In this document: positions 1 to 6,711 of the stretch, one piece after another
Position numbering within the stretch: position 1 is the first letter of the stretch
How the letters are laid out: each line of letters opens with the position of its first letter
Source: Candidatus Gastranaerophilales bacterium
GTDB lineage: Bacteria; Cyanobacteriota; Vampirovibrionia; Gastranaerophilales; Gastranaerophilaceae
Length of the DNA: 33,236 nucleotides
Assembly (NCBI GenBank): GCA_947624645.1
Contig: CANQLG010000021.1
Coordinates: 1-33,236 of the forward strand
Direction: 5' to 3'
Notes under the pieces: model-generated
What the model saw: only the letters and a program-made list of their open reading frames with translations
Database searches by the model: none
Told to the model about the DNA's origin: nothing
Program-made: the position numbers and the translations under genes

Positions 1-276
1 TTCTGCACCGTCAGAACAATACAAATATACTTCATAAAACAAACCGTTATCTTCAGAAATAAATATTTTATAATCTTGATTGTTATTATAAACGGAATAT
101 AAAAGTTCTTTAACATTATCAGGATATTTCCCGTTCTCTGACTTATAGTTTTCAATTGATGTTCTGTATTTTTTATCTAATTGAAATGATTTGTATAACT
201 TGTACAAATTTCTTGACAAGAATAAAAGCAATATAATAATTATTAATAAAATACAAAAACCTTTTAGTAATTTCAT
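1..276 (-). CDS. small membrane-anchored protein, 3' end beyond window edge
   Basis: Ninety-two codons are open from an ATG at 274-276 to the window edge. A purine-rich ribosome binding site (AGAGGG) lies seven bases upstream. Residues 5-20 form one very hydrophobic helix. The rest is polar and contains an IENYKSENGKYPDNVKEL stretch, which resembles the 'Y...NG.YP' segment after the helix in pseudopilins. There is no prepilin-peptidase motif (GFTLIE), so I do not call it a pilin. I do not recognise the family. The gene has its own promoter with a nine-G spacer tract (303-333), shared with the gene at 1210-1632, so its expression may switch on and off. Its C terminus is not visible. Confidence 0.6.
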   Translation of the reverse strand, partial: MKLLKGFCILLIIIILLLFLSRNLYKLYKSFQLDKKYRTSIENYKSENGKYPDNVKELLYSVYNNNQDYKIFISEDNGLFYEVYLYCSDGAE

Positions 277-302
277 AAACCCTCTTATCTTTAGATAAAG
301 TA

Positions 303-333
303 ATTATAACACTTTTACCCCCCCCCGAAGCAA
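303..333 (-). promoter_or_regulatory. promoter with G9 tract in the spacer (gene at 1-276)
   Basis: Reading the minus strand: TTGCTT (333-328), a 19-base spacer made of C, nine G and TAAAAGTGT, then a perfect TATAAT (308-303). The start codon is 26 bases further on. A 19-base spacer is longer than the preferred 17, so losing one or two G would improve it. The same layout occurs at 1660-1690. Confidence 0.7.
318..326. repeat. homopolymer G9 (minus strand), promoter spacer
   Basis: Nine consecutive C on the plus strand, inside the -35/-10 spacer of the promoter at 303-333. Elsewhere in this AT-rich window C or G runs are no longer than about five, except at 1675-1683 and 21166-21175. Such tracts are typical slipped-strand mispairing sites. 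Confidence 0.85.
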
Positions 334-372
334 ATTAGCATGTTAATAAAACTTAATAAATAACTTGACATA

Positions 373-402
373 TTGAAATCGGGCATGCCGGCATGCTATA
401 AT
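373..402 (+). promoter_or_regulatory. promoter of the DUF3800 gene
   Basis: TTGAAA (373-378), an 18-base spacer, then TATAAT (397-402) preceded by TGC, an extended -10. The spacer is largely filled by the palindrome at 383-396. Transcription would start near 409, giving an 80-base leader before the start at 489. Confidence 0.6.
383..396. promoter_or_regulatory. 14-bp perfect palindrome in promoter spacer (candidate operator)
   Basis: GCATGCCGGCATGC equals its own reverse complement. It ends directly against the -10 box of the DUF3800 promoter, so a bound dimeric protein would block polymerase. The regulator is unknown; the DUF3800 protein itself or an unlinked repressor are possibilities. 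Confidence 0.5.
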
Positions 403-408
403 AAAATT

Positions 409-466
409 AACGGGCTGGGCATATGCTCTCGGTCCACCGCAAGCGAGGGTACTCCTCGCTTTTAAT
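409..466 (+). ncRNA. structured leader / terminator-like RNA upstream of DUF3800 gene
   Basis: Three consecutive foldable elements lie between the promoter and the gene: GGGC-AUAU-GCUC (417-428), CGG-UCCA-CCG (430-439), and an 8-bp stem AAGCGAGG/CCUCGCUU (441-448 with 454-461) followed by UUUAAUUU, which looks like an intrinsic terminator. The block is far more GC-rich than the coding DNA around it. Families of conserved RNA structures beside DUF3800 genes (the 'DUF3800 RNA motifs') have been described by comparative genomics; this may be a member, but I could not test it against a covariance model. Confidence 0.5.
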
Positions 467-488
467 TTGAGGAATTAAAGGTTTAAAT

Positions 489-1169
489 GTGAAAGAGCTT
501 AGTATTTTTATTGACGAATCAGGTGATTTTGGCAATTATTGTGAAAATTCACCTTATTATATTGTAACTTTGGTTTTTCATAATCAAGAAAATAAGATTG
601 TTGAAGATATAAATAAACTAAATATTTCTTTGAACGAATGTTCCTTAGGAGAACATACAATCCATTCGGGTCCTTTGATAAGAAGAGAAAAAAATTATAC
701 CAATATTGATATAAAAGAACGCTTTAAAATATTTAATAAATTATTTCATTTTACAAGAAATGTTGATATAAAATACAAAAATATAATTATTAATAAAAAA
801 TCAATTTTATCTCAGTTGGATATGAGTAATCAAATATCAAAAAACTTGTCTATATTTATAAAAGAAAATTTTAAATATTTTTCAAGTTATGAAAAGATTA
901 TAATTTATTATGATAACGGGCAATTTCAATTAGCTAATATATTAGTTGCTGTTTTTAGTTCTTGGTTTGCCGATAATTTTGAATATAAAGTTGTATGTCC
1001 TAACGATTATAAACTGTTCCAAACAGCAGATTTAATTTGTACACTATCATTGATTGAACATAAAATTAACTATAATAATTGTCTTACAAAATCTGAAAAT
1101 ATGTTTTTTGGTTCAATTTCTAATTTAAAAAGAAATTATCTTAAACAATTAAAAAAGAAAAAATTTTAA
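489..1169 (+). CDS. DUF3800 family protein
   Basis: 226 aa starting at GTG, with an AAAGG ribosome binding site seven bases before it; an ATG two bases upstream runs straight into TGA. The family signature is clear: IFIDESGDFG at residues 6-15 holds the acidic pair D9/E10. A YYDNG segment lies around 140-144 and the closing FQTADLICTLSLIEHK at 178-192 contains D181. The family is thought to have an RNase H-like fold with these acids as a metal site, but its substrate and role are unknown. DUF3800 genes are common in accessory and defence-like regions and often lie beside conserved structured RNAs, as here (409-466). The gene is convergent with the membrane gene at 1210-1632. Composition is more AT-rich than the ribosomal genes, as expected for acquired DNA. 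Confidence 0.8.
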   Translation: MKELSIFIDESGDFGNYCENSPYYIVTLVFHNQENKIVEDINKLNISLNECSLGEHTIHSGPLIRREKNYTNIDIKERFKIFNKLFHFTRNVDIKYKNIIINKKSILSQLDMSNQISKNLSIFIKENFKYFSSYEKIIIYYDNGQFQLANILVAVFSSWFADNFEYKVVCPNDYKLFQTADLICTLSLIEHKINYNNCLTKSENMFFGSISNLKRNYLKQLKKKKF

Positions 1170-1209
1170 TATTAAGTAGGTTTGTTTAAATTCAACTACA
1201 TACTGATTA

Positions 1210-1632
1210 CTACTTGCTTAATTTTTTTATTCTATAAAAATAATATATTATACTTAATGCCAATAAAATAAGGAAAATTATCAGCAATCTAAATGATACA
1301 ATTAATATCGGAATAGCTAAAAAATAATAAAATACAAACAAAATCCGACTTAATAATTTTAAAAATTTATTATTAATTGATTTTTTAGCTTGAACTTTTT
1401 CTGTGAAAATAAAATCTACACACAAAATTATTAATGAGAGGTAAACCATTACAATAAAACATAAGAATCCGTTAACTGCAACTGCATAACCGTATGTAGG
1501 TCCGCCGGGATTTAAAAAAGCACAAATACTTTCAATAGCAAGCCAAATTGCAAAAGTTATTACTACAAATCTGTAATATAAACTCTTCGTCAAATTAAAT
1601 TCAACTATTTTATGTATTTCATCTTCACTCAT
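1210..1632 (-). CDS. small four-helix membrane protein of unknown family
   Basis: 140 aa, ATG at 1630-1632, with GAGG ten bases upstream. After a short charged N terminus there are four hydrophobic segments at about residues 20-38, 47-75, 92-108 and 108-134, ending in the positively charged IKKLSK. A glycine/proline loop (LNPGGPTYGYA) follows the first helix. I do not recognise a family and no catalytic motif stands out. It has its own promoter with a G9 spacer tract (1660-1690), almost identical to that of the gene at 1-276, so the two are probably controlled in the same stochastic way. It is convergent with the DUF3800 gene, 40 bases away, and looks like accessory cargo rather than a core gene. 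Confidence 0.65.
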   Translation of the reverse strand: MSEDEIHKIVEFNLTKSLYYRFVVITFAIWLAIESICAFLNPGGPTYGYAVAVNGFLCFIVMVYLSLIILCVDFIFTEKVQAKKSINNKFLKLLSRILFVFYYFLAIPILIVSFRLLIIFLILLALSIIYYFYRIKKLSK

Positions 1633-1659
1633 AAAACAACCTCAATTGTAACCAAAGTA

Positions 1660-1690
1660 ATTATACTACTTTTACCCCCCCCCGATTCAA
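1660..1690 (-). promoter_or_regulatory. promoter with G9 tract in the spacer (gene at 1210-1632)
   Basis: Reading the minus strand: TTGAAT (1690-1685), a 19-base spacer of C, nine G and TAAAAGTAG, then TATAAT (1665-1660), 27 bases before the ATG. It matches the promoter at 303-333 base for base except at two spacer positions across the 30 bases from the tract through the region after -10. Confidence 0.7.
1675..1683. repeat. homopolymer G9 (minus strand), promoter spacer
   Basis: Nine consecutive C on the plus strand, placed identically to the tract at 318-326 relative to its -10 box (nine bases between tract and TATAAT). Confidence 0.85.
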
Positions 1691-1749
1691 TTTAAAAATT
1701 TAATATCTTTGTTACCAAACAGAATATATATAATTTCACTTAAATAGGG

Positions 1750-1778
1750 TTTAAACGGCTTTTAAAATTTGTTATAAT
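1750..1778 (+). promoter_or_regulatory. promoter of candidate small RNA
   Basis: TTTAAA (1750-1755), 17-base spacer, TATAAT (1773-1778). The predicted start, about seven bases on, coincides with the beginning of the closing stem of the candidate RNA at 1785-1880. No reading frame follows on this strand. Confidence 0.5.
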
Positions 1779-1784
1779 ATATTT

Positions 1785-1880
1785 GATAGAGTAATTATGA
1801 AGCACAGAAATTATTCGCCTGCTGTGCGGGTGGTAGAATACATCGATGAATGGGTACCGACCTTCCTTAATTACTCTATT
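1785..1880 (+). ncRNA. candidate free-standing structured RNA, unknown family
   Basis: The interval is closed by a perfect 12-bp stem: AUAGAGUAAUUA (1786-1797) pairs with UAAUUACUCUAU (1868-1879). Inside are two hairpins: GCACAG/CUGUGC (1802-1807 with 1822-1827) and GGUGGUA with UACCGACC, one base bulged (1829-1835 with 1855-1862). This is a three-way junction of about 95 nt. A sigma-70-type promoter lies at the right distance, and UUUCCUUAUAUAUUUUUU follows the stem. It has no SRP-RNA GGAAG core, no tRNA boxes and no riboswitch core that I recognise. The palindromic stem means the opposite strand could also fold, but the promoter favours plus. The rest of 1633-2045 holds only this, the promoter at 1660-1690 and the terminator at 1995-2019. 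Confidence 0.45.
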
Positions 1881-1994
1881 TCCTTATATATTTTTTGATT
1901 ACCTCAAAAGTATTTTTGTTGGTAATTTTTTATTAAATCTCCAATTTTTATAATTGAACAATTTTTTATTCCATCTCACAAGTTAAATAAAAAA

Positions 1995-2019
1995 GGAACT
2001 CCCGATTTTGGGGAGTTCC
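1995..2019. terminator. intrinsic terminator after rpsI
   Basis: GGAACTCCC and GGGAGTTCC form a 9-bp perfect stem around a 7-base loop. In the minus direction it is followed by a run of T, ending the infA-rpsI operon 27 bases after the rpsI stop. The other side has TCTTTT, so it may act both ways. Confidence 0.85.
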
Positions 2020-2045
2020 TCTTTTGTAATACATTCGGAAAAATA

Positions 2046-2441
2046 TTAACGTTTTGAGAATTGGAATCTTTTTCTTGCTCTCTTGCGTCCGTATTTTTTA
2101 CGTTCTTTAACTCTTGCATCACGGGTTAATAAACCTTCTGATTTTAAAACCGTTTTATAATCTTCATTAGCTTTTAAAAGAGCTCTTGCAATACCATGCT
2201 TTATAGCTCCTGCTTGAGCTGTTACGCCGCCGCCTACTGTTTTAACTCTTACATCATATTTTTCTTGGTTATCAGTTAAAGCTAAAGGTCTATAAACCAT
2301 CATTTCTAAAGCTGCACGGCCACCGAAATAATCAGCAAATGTTTTACCGTTAACAAAAACTCTGCCTTTTCCTTTTACCAGCTTAACAACGGCAATTGCG
2401 GTTTTTCTTCTACCTGTTGCCATAATTTCTTTATCTGCCAT
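2046..2441 (-). CDS. rpsI: 30S ribosomal protein S9
   Basis: 131 aa, the usual length of bacterial S9. It has the N-terminal ATGRRKTA motif, the GGVTAQAGAIKHGIARALL core and the very basic tail RKKYGRKRARKRFQFSKR, whose last lysine-arginine reaches the P-site tRNA in the 30S subunit. The ATG overlaps the rplM stop codon by one base (TAATG), so translation is probably coupled. It is the last gene of the block; a strong terminator follows. Confidence 0.97.
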   Translation of the reverse strand: MADKEIMATGRRKTAIAVVKLVKGKGRVFVNGKTFADYFGGRAALEMMVYRPLALTDNQEKYDVRVKTVGGGVTAQAGAIKHGIARALLKANEDYKTVLKSEGLLTRDARVKERKKYGRKRARKRFQFSKR

Positions 2442-2881
2442 TATTTAGCCTCCGTTTCATTGTATAATACAGGTTTTTGTGCAGCATGCGGATGCTCGGA
2501 ACCTGCATATACTTTTAACTTGTTAAATTGTTCCTGACCTAATGTATTATGCGGTAACATACCCTTTATAGCTTTTTCTATTGCTTTTGTCGGGTCTTTT
2601 TCCATTAATTCTTTAAATGATGCTGATTTTAATCCGCCCGGATAACCTGTATGGTGGTAATAAATTTTATCTGTTTCTTTTTTACCCGTAACCGTAATTT
2701 TATCAGCGTTTATTATTATTACAAAATCGCCTGTATCTACGTTCGGAGTATATTGTGGTTTGTGCTTTCCTCTTAAAAGGTTTGCCGCTAATACTGCAAG
2801 TCTTCCTAATGTTTGACCTTCAGCATCAAGCAAATACCATTTTCTTTCTACTTCAAGAGGTTTAGCTGAATAAGTTTTCAT
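2441..2881 (-). CDS. rplM: 50S ribosomal protein L13
   Basis: 146 aa from the ATG at 2879-2881, giving the typical start [18 protein letters not shown] longer start at 2896 is possible, but the GGAG ribosome binding site lies between the two ATGs and serves the shorter one. The L13 hallmarks are present: [38 protein letters not shown] and the [23 protein letters not shown] segment near the C terminus. It binds 23S rRNA early in 50S assembly. It overlaps the end of truA by 20 bases and couples to rpsI, the standard rplM-rpsI pair. Confidence 0.97.
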   Translation of the reverse strand: MKTYSAKPLEVERKWYLLDAEGQTLGRLAVLAANLLRGKHKPQYTPNVDTGDFVIIINADKITVTGKKETDKIYYHHTGYPGGLKSASFKELMEKDPTKAIEKAIKGMLPHNTLGQEQFNKLKVYAGSEHPHAAQKPVLYNETEAK

Positions 2882-3659
2882 GTGCTTTCTCTCCATTTAT
2901 GTTATTATATATTACTTCTATTAATGTCAGCCCCTCGGGGCTTATGGTCGAACCTGCTTTTGTTATATCCTTAGAGTCAAGAATTTCTTTCATTACTTCG
3001 GGGTTAAAAGAATTTCTTTCCATCCATAGGAGAGTTCCGACGATCAATCTGATCATATTGTACAAAAATCTGTCTGCAATAAAATCTATGTATATATAAT
3101 CGCCTTGCTTAACCGCTTGCGCTTTATACATCTTGCAAACCTTGGCAGGGTTAGTCGTTCTTGATTTCTTAAAGGCGGAAAAATCATGTTCGCCTATAAG
3201 ATACGAGAGCGACTTATTCATCCTTTCTATATCCAAAGGATACCTTACCGGTAAACAATGTTCGTCCCAGCAACTTCTTTGAACTCTGTTTGCAATAACA
3301 TATCTGTAATGCCTTGCAACGGCGCTCTTTTGTGCGTGAAACGATTTCTCGACTTGTTTTAATCCTTTAACGCTTATTGTATTTGGCAATATACCGTTTA
3401 ATGAATTAACGAACTTACTCGGATTTAGTTCAAGCTCTGTATCAAAGTGGGCAACTTGCCCTTTTGCGTGAACACCGGCATCGGTTCTGCCTGAGAATAT
3501 TGTTTTGATTTTTGTTTTTGTCAATGTACTGATTGCTTTTTCCAGTTCATCCTGTATTGTTATAACAGGCTTGTTCCTGTTAGGCATTTTATTTGGCTGC
3601 TTTTGGCTGCCTGCGTATGATGTTCCTATATACTCTATTTCAATCAAGTATCTTGTCAT
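2862..3659 (-). CDS. truA: tRNA pseudouridine(38-40) synthase TruA
   Basis: 265 aa. It isomerises uridines 38-40 in the anticodon arm of many tRNAs. The catalytic motif [18 protein letters not shown] is present, with the nucleophile Asp60. Other family blocks are [23 protein letters not shown] and [15 protein letters not shown]. The start ATG overlaps the rplQ stop by one base (TAATG), and its own end overlaps rplM. This rplQ-truA-rplM-rpsI order is found in cyanobacteria and, with extra genes, in Firmicutes. All key residues are intact. Confidence 0.95.
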   Translation of the reverse strand: MTRYLIEIEYIGTSYAGSQKQPNKMPNRNKPVITIQDELEKAISTLTKTKIKTIFSGRTDAGVHAKGQVAHFDTELELNPSKFVNSLNGILPNTISVKGLKQVEKSFHAQKSAVARHYRYVIANRVQRSCWDEHCLPVRYPLDIERMNKSLSYLIGEHDFSAFKKSRTTNPAKVCKMYKAQAVKQGDYIYIDFIADRFLYNMIRLIVGTLLWMERNSFNPEVMKEILDSKDITKAGSTISPEGLTLIEVIYNNINGEKAHENLFS

Positions 3660-4087
3660 TATACCAATTGAATTAAAGCCATTTCCACGCCATCACCGCG
3701 TCTTGGCGGTAAGTGATATATTCTTGTATATCCGCCGTTTCTTGTTTCATATTGTTTTCCGATTTCAGAAAATAATTTTCTTAAAACCGTTTGAGGTCTT
3801 AATTTTTTACCCTCTTGAAGCGCATCAAATACTTCACCTGTTTTTGAATCTACATATTTTTTTGTTTCAACATTGAATATGTATTTAGCAGCTTGACGTC
3901 TTGCATGTAAATCGCCTCTTTTTGCAAGAGTAATAATTTCTTCCGCATAAGGTTTTAACGCTTTTGCTTTAGAAATAGTTGTTTTGATTTCGCCATGTAA
4001 GAACAACTCGGTTGCTAAAGATCTCAACAAGGCATTTCTTTGGTCTTGCGGTCTTGAGAGTTTGTTTCTTGTGCATTGGTGTCTCAT
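3659..4087 (-). CDS. rplQ: 50S ribosomal protein L17
   Basis: 142 aa. It starts with MRHQCTRNKLSRPQDQRNALLRSLATELFLHGEIKTT, the conserved L17 N-terminal half, and has the RNGGYTRI signature near the C terminus. It is longer than the usual 115-125 aa because of an inserted stretch around residues 72-97 (ETKKYVDSKTGEVFDALQEG and following) between the two halves. It sits at the polypeptide exit tunnel side of the 50S subunit. It lies 25 bases after rpoA, the near-universal rpoA-rplQ pairing. Confidence 0.96.
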   Translation of the reverse strand: MRHQCTRNKLSRPQDQRNALLRSLATELFLHGEIKTTISKAKALKPYAEEIITLAKRGDLHARRQAAKYIFNVETKKYVDSKTGEVFDALQEGKKLRPQTVLRKLFSEIGKQYETRNGGYTRIYHLPPRRGDGVEMALIQLV

Positions 4088-4112
4088 TTTATTTATCCTT
4101 TTGTATTATTAT

Positions 4113-5087
4113 TTACACTTCCTCAAGTTCAACACCCTCGGGGTTTGGTTGAAGTTCCAAACCTACTTGGTGCAATTTTTCTATTACTTCATCAGATGAC
4201 TTTTTACCGAAGTTTTTAATATTCAATAAATCGTGTTCCGATTTTTTAAGTAATTCAGCTAAAGAATTTATACTTGCTCTTTTTAAGCAGTTGTATGCTC
4301 TTACGGAAAGTTCCAAGTCTTCGATAGATATACTCGGAGTTTGAGCTTCTTCTTCAACTTCTTCAACTACATGCTGATTAGGTAATACGGCAGGTTGTCC
4401 TGTGATTGAAGCTATCTGCATAAAGTGTTCTATCAATAAGTTAGCAGCTTGGCTTAATGCGCTTGATACATCTATACTTCCGTTTGACCAAATTTCAAGA
4501 GTTAATTTATCATAATCAATAACATCGCCGACACGTGTATTTTCAACATTGTAGCTTACTCTCTTTATTGGCATAAATGATGCATCAATCGGTAATAAAT
4601 CTATTGGAATATTGCCTTTATTTTCTTTAAGAACATCTACCGTTCTGTATCCTTTACCTGTTTCAACAGTGATATCGGCAGAAATATTTCCGCCTTCGGA
4701 AATTGTACAAATCAACCAATCGGGGTTTACAACTTTAACACCTGCCGGTAATTGTAAGTCGCTTGCTAAAACAGGTCCCGGTCTATCAACATCTAATCTT
4801 AAATGTTGAGGATCTTTATCTTCTGTTTTTATTGTTAAACCTTTTAAATTTAACATTATATCAATAGCATCTTCTACGATACCGGGGATTGAAGTATATT
4901 CGTGAGTAATACCCTCAATTCTTATTGATGTAACGGCAGCACCCTCTAAAGATGATAATAATACTCTTCTTAAAGCGTTACCGATTGTTGTACCAAACCC
5001 TTTTTCTAACGGTTCTACTACAAATTTACCGTATTGTGAACCGTCTGATGAGGTTGTTGTATTTATACATTTAATTTTCAATTCCAT
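4113..5087 (-). CDS. rpoA: RNA polymerase alpha subunit
   Basis: 324 aa, full length. The N-terminal assembly domain (residues 1-235) has FVVEPLEKGFGTTIGNALRRVLLSSLEGAA, the helix that binds beta and beta'. An acidic linker (VEEVEEEAQTP) leads to the C-terminal domain (about 255-312), with ELSVRAYNCLKRASINSLAELL. That domain contacts UP elements and activators. The gene follows rpsD by 18 bases. Nothing unusual is seen apart from a slightly extended C-terminal tail. Confidence 0.98.
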   Translation of the reverse strand: MELKIKCINTTTSSDGSQYGKFVVEPLEKGFGTTIGNALRRVLLSSLEGAAVTSIRIEGITHEYTSIPGIVEDAIDIMLNLKGLTIKTEDKDPQHLRLDVDRPGPVLASDLQLPAGVKVVNPDWLICTISEGGNISADITVETGKGYRTVDVLKENKGNIPIDLLPIDASFMPIKRVSYNVENTRVGDVIDYDKLTLEIWSNGSIDVSSALSQAANLLIEHFMQIASITGQPAVLPNQHVVEEVEEEAQTPSISIEDLELSVRAYNCLKRASINSLAELLKKSEHDLLNIKNFGKKSSDEVIEKLHQVGLELQPNPEGVELEEV

Positions 5088-5105
5088 TATAATTATCTCC
5101 TACAA

Positions 5106-5708
5106 TTATTTAGAATAATACTCGATTACAAGTTGTTCCTTAAGTTCAGGGTCTAATTCTTCACGTTCGGGGATTCTGTCAAAGGTAACTTTCATAGCTT
5201 CCTTATCAATTGTAATCCATGCCGGTGCCAATGCTAAATCTATTGATTCCGAAACAGACTTAACAAATTCACTGCTTGAATTTTTGAAAGTAATAACATC
5301 ACCTGCTTTTACTGTATAAGAGGGAATGTCTACTCTTTTTCCGTTTACCAATACGTGACCGTGGTTTACTATTTGTCTTGCTTGTTTTCTTGAAATAGCA
5401 TAACCCGTTCTGAATAAGATGTTATCAAGTCTTGATTCCAATAATTGCAAAAGAACGGTACCTGTAACACCCTTGCTTCTTGAAGCTTCATTGTAGTATC
5501 TAACGAATTGTTTTTCGCTTAATAAATATGTTAAGCGGATTTTTTGCTTTTCATTCAAGTGAATAGCATATTCTGAAAGCTTTTTTCTTGCGGCACCATG
5601 CTGACCGGAAGCGTTTTGTCTTAAGGACGAAACAAGCTTTCTGTTTGATAAATCCGTAACTCCGTAGTTACGAAATAATTTATTTGATGGTCCTGTATAC
5701 TTAGCCAA
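5106..5708 (-). CDS. rpsD: 30S ribosomal protein S4
   Basis: 200 aa. The typical S4 start MAKYTGPSNKLFRNYG is followed by the RNA-binding S4 domain around residues 88-150, with SRLDNILFRTGYAISRKQARQIVNHGHVLVNG. There is no N-terminal cysteine zinc cluster, so it is the Zn-free form. S4 is a primary 16S rRNA binder that nucleates 30S assembly and in some bacteria represses this operon. Its position between rpsK and rpoA matches many bacteria, while cyanobacteria usually keep rpsD elsewhere; that is one point against a strict cyanobacterial origin. Confidence 0.97.
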   Translation of the reverse strand: MAKYTGPSNKLFRNYGVTDLSNRKLVSSLRQNASGQHGAARKKLSEYAIHLNEKQKIRLTYLLSEKQFVRYYNEASRSKGVTGTVLLQLLESRLDNILFRTGYAISRKQARQIVNHGHVLVNGKRVDIPSYTVKAGDVITFKNSSSEFVKSVSESIDLALAPAWITIDKEAMKVTFDRIPEREELDPELKEQLVIEYYSK

Positions 5709-5729
5709 TTTATGACTCCTTACTTCTTA

Positions 5730-6116
5730 TTATACTCTACGTCTTTTTGGAGGACGGCAGCCGTTATGAGGTATCGGTGTTACGTCCTTAATTAATGTTA
5801 TTTCGAGTCCTGCAGCTTGAATAGCTCTTATAGCTGTTTCTCTGCCTGAACCCGGTCCTTTTATGTAAACTTCTACTTTTTTCATACCTTGGTCTATTGA
5901 TTGCTTAGCAACTTTTTCTGCTGCCGATTGCGCTGCAAACGGGGTACCTTTTCTTGCACCCTTGAATCCGCATCCGCCTGCTGATGCCCAAGCAATAGCG
6001 TTACCTTGTGTATCAGTTGAAGTTACGATTGTATTATTAAAGGTTGATTGTATATGTACAACACCTTGTAATACATTCTTTTTTTCTTTCTTTTTTGTTT
6101 TTACCGGTCTAGCCAT
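5730..6116 (-). CDS. rpsK: 30S ribosomal protein S11
   Basis: 128 aa. A basic N terminus ([13 protein letters not shown]) is followed by the S11 core [22 protein letters not shown] and [20 protein letters not shown], and it ends with the invariant [16 protein letters not shown]. It lies on the 30S platform near the Shine-Dalgarno helix. It is in the operon between rpsM and rpsD, with about 20 bases on each side. Confidence 0.97.
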   Translation of the reverse strand: MARPVKTKKKEKKNVLQGVVHIQSTFNNTIVTSTDTQGNAIAWASAGGCGFKGARKGTPFAAQSAAEKVAKQSIDQGMKKVEVYIKGPGSGRETAIRAIQAAGLEITLIKDVTPIPHNGCRPPKRRRV

Positions 6117-6136
6117 TGTTTATATTACTCCTATAA

Positions 6137-6502
6137 TTACTTCTTATTAGTTATTGGGCCTGTTTTCTTACCGCGTCTTGTTCTTGCGTTTGTTTTTGTT
6201 CTTTGTCCTCTTACGGGAAGTTTGCGTCTGTGGCGCATTCCTCTGTATGAGTTAATTTCGCTCAATCTTTTAATATTCAGTGATTCTTCTCTTCTTAAAT
6301 CACCCTCAATTGTGTAGTGTGAGATTTCATCTCTCAATTTTTTGATGTTGTCATCAGTTAAATCGTCTGTTCTTAAATCTTCGGATATCCCGCATGCTGC
6401 TAATATTTTAGCGCTTCTTGCAGGTCCTATTCCGTAGATATAGGTTAATGCGATTATCATTCTTTTATTACGAGGTAAATCTACCCCCGCAAGTCTTGCC
6501 AT
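6137..6502 (-). CDS. rpsM: 30S ribosomal protein S13
   Basis: 121 aa. [26 protein letters not shown] is the conserved start with the H2TH-like helix. [27 protein letters not shown] near the end is the tRNA- and 16S-contacting tail. A strong AAGGAGAG ribosome binding site precedes the ATG. Normally rpmJ lies directly upstream; here a 384-base GC-rich repeat region (6503-6886) separates them, within what should be one transcript. Confidence 0.97.
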   Translation of the reverse strand: MARLAGVDLPRNKRMIIALTYIYGIGPARSAKILAACGISEDLRTDDLTDDNIKKLRDEISHYTIEGDLRREESLNIKRLSEINSYRGMRHRRKLPVRGQRTKTNARTRRGKKTGPITNKK

Positions 6503-6580
6503 AGTCTCTCCTTTTGTTTATGTTTTACTTTGATTGTTTTAGTTTTTTTGTTTTTCGCTTGTTACGGGCTACTGCTCTCT

Positions 6581-6665
6581 CGGGCTCGGGTGCAGCGGCA
6601 CCTTTAAAATTTGATTTAACTTATTATATTTAATCCAACTTTAAACCGGCTCTGCCGGCGCCCTA
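6581..6665. repeat. GC-rich hairpin repeat, copy 1
   Basis: An 85-base unit beginning CGGGCTCGGGTGCAGCGGC and ending CCGGCGCCCTAC. It is flanked internally by two hairpins (GGTGC/GCACC and CCGGC-TCT-GCCGG) around an AT-rich centre. The copy at 6793-6880 matches it almost throughout; most differences are in the AT-rich centre. Confidence 0.85.
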
Positions 6666-6666
6666 C

Positions 6667-6690
6667 GGAATTTCGCCGTCTTGAAATTCC
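6667..6690. repeat. inverted repeat of the GC-rich element family
   Basis: GGAATTTC, eight bases, GAAATTCC: a perfect 8-bp stem. The related site at 18005-18028 has GCAATTCC, the matching eight-base loop and GAAATTGC. The arms differ between sites but still pair. Confidence 0.7.
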
Positions 6691-6711
6691 TTTTCGCTCG
6701 CAATTTCGCTT

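Noticed and set aside
1-276. Type IV pilin or pseudopilin
   Set aside because: The NGKYP-like segment is suggestive, but there is no prepilin-peptidase cleavage motif before the helix.
409-1169. Type III (ToxIN-like) toxin-antitoxin locus
   Set aside because: No tandem RNA repeats precede the terminator-like hairpin, and DUF3800 is not a ToxN fold.
1785-1880. SRP RNA, tRNA or a known riboswitch
   Set aside because: No GGAAG/GNRA SRP core, no tRNA box A or B sequence, and no recognised riboswitch core; kept only as an unassigned RNA.
2882-2896. Longer L13 start at 2896
   Set aside because: The GGAG ribosome binding site lies between the two ATGs, and MKTYSAKP is the normal L13 N terminus.
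2899-3099. Small plus-strand frames opposite truA, rplQ, rpoA, dnaK and other genes
   Set aside because: All are antisense shadows of well-supported genes, without ribosome binding sites or recognisable products.
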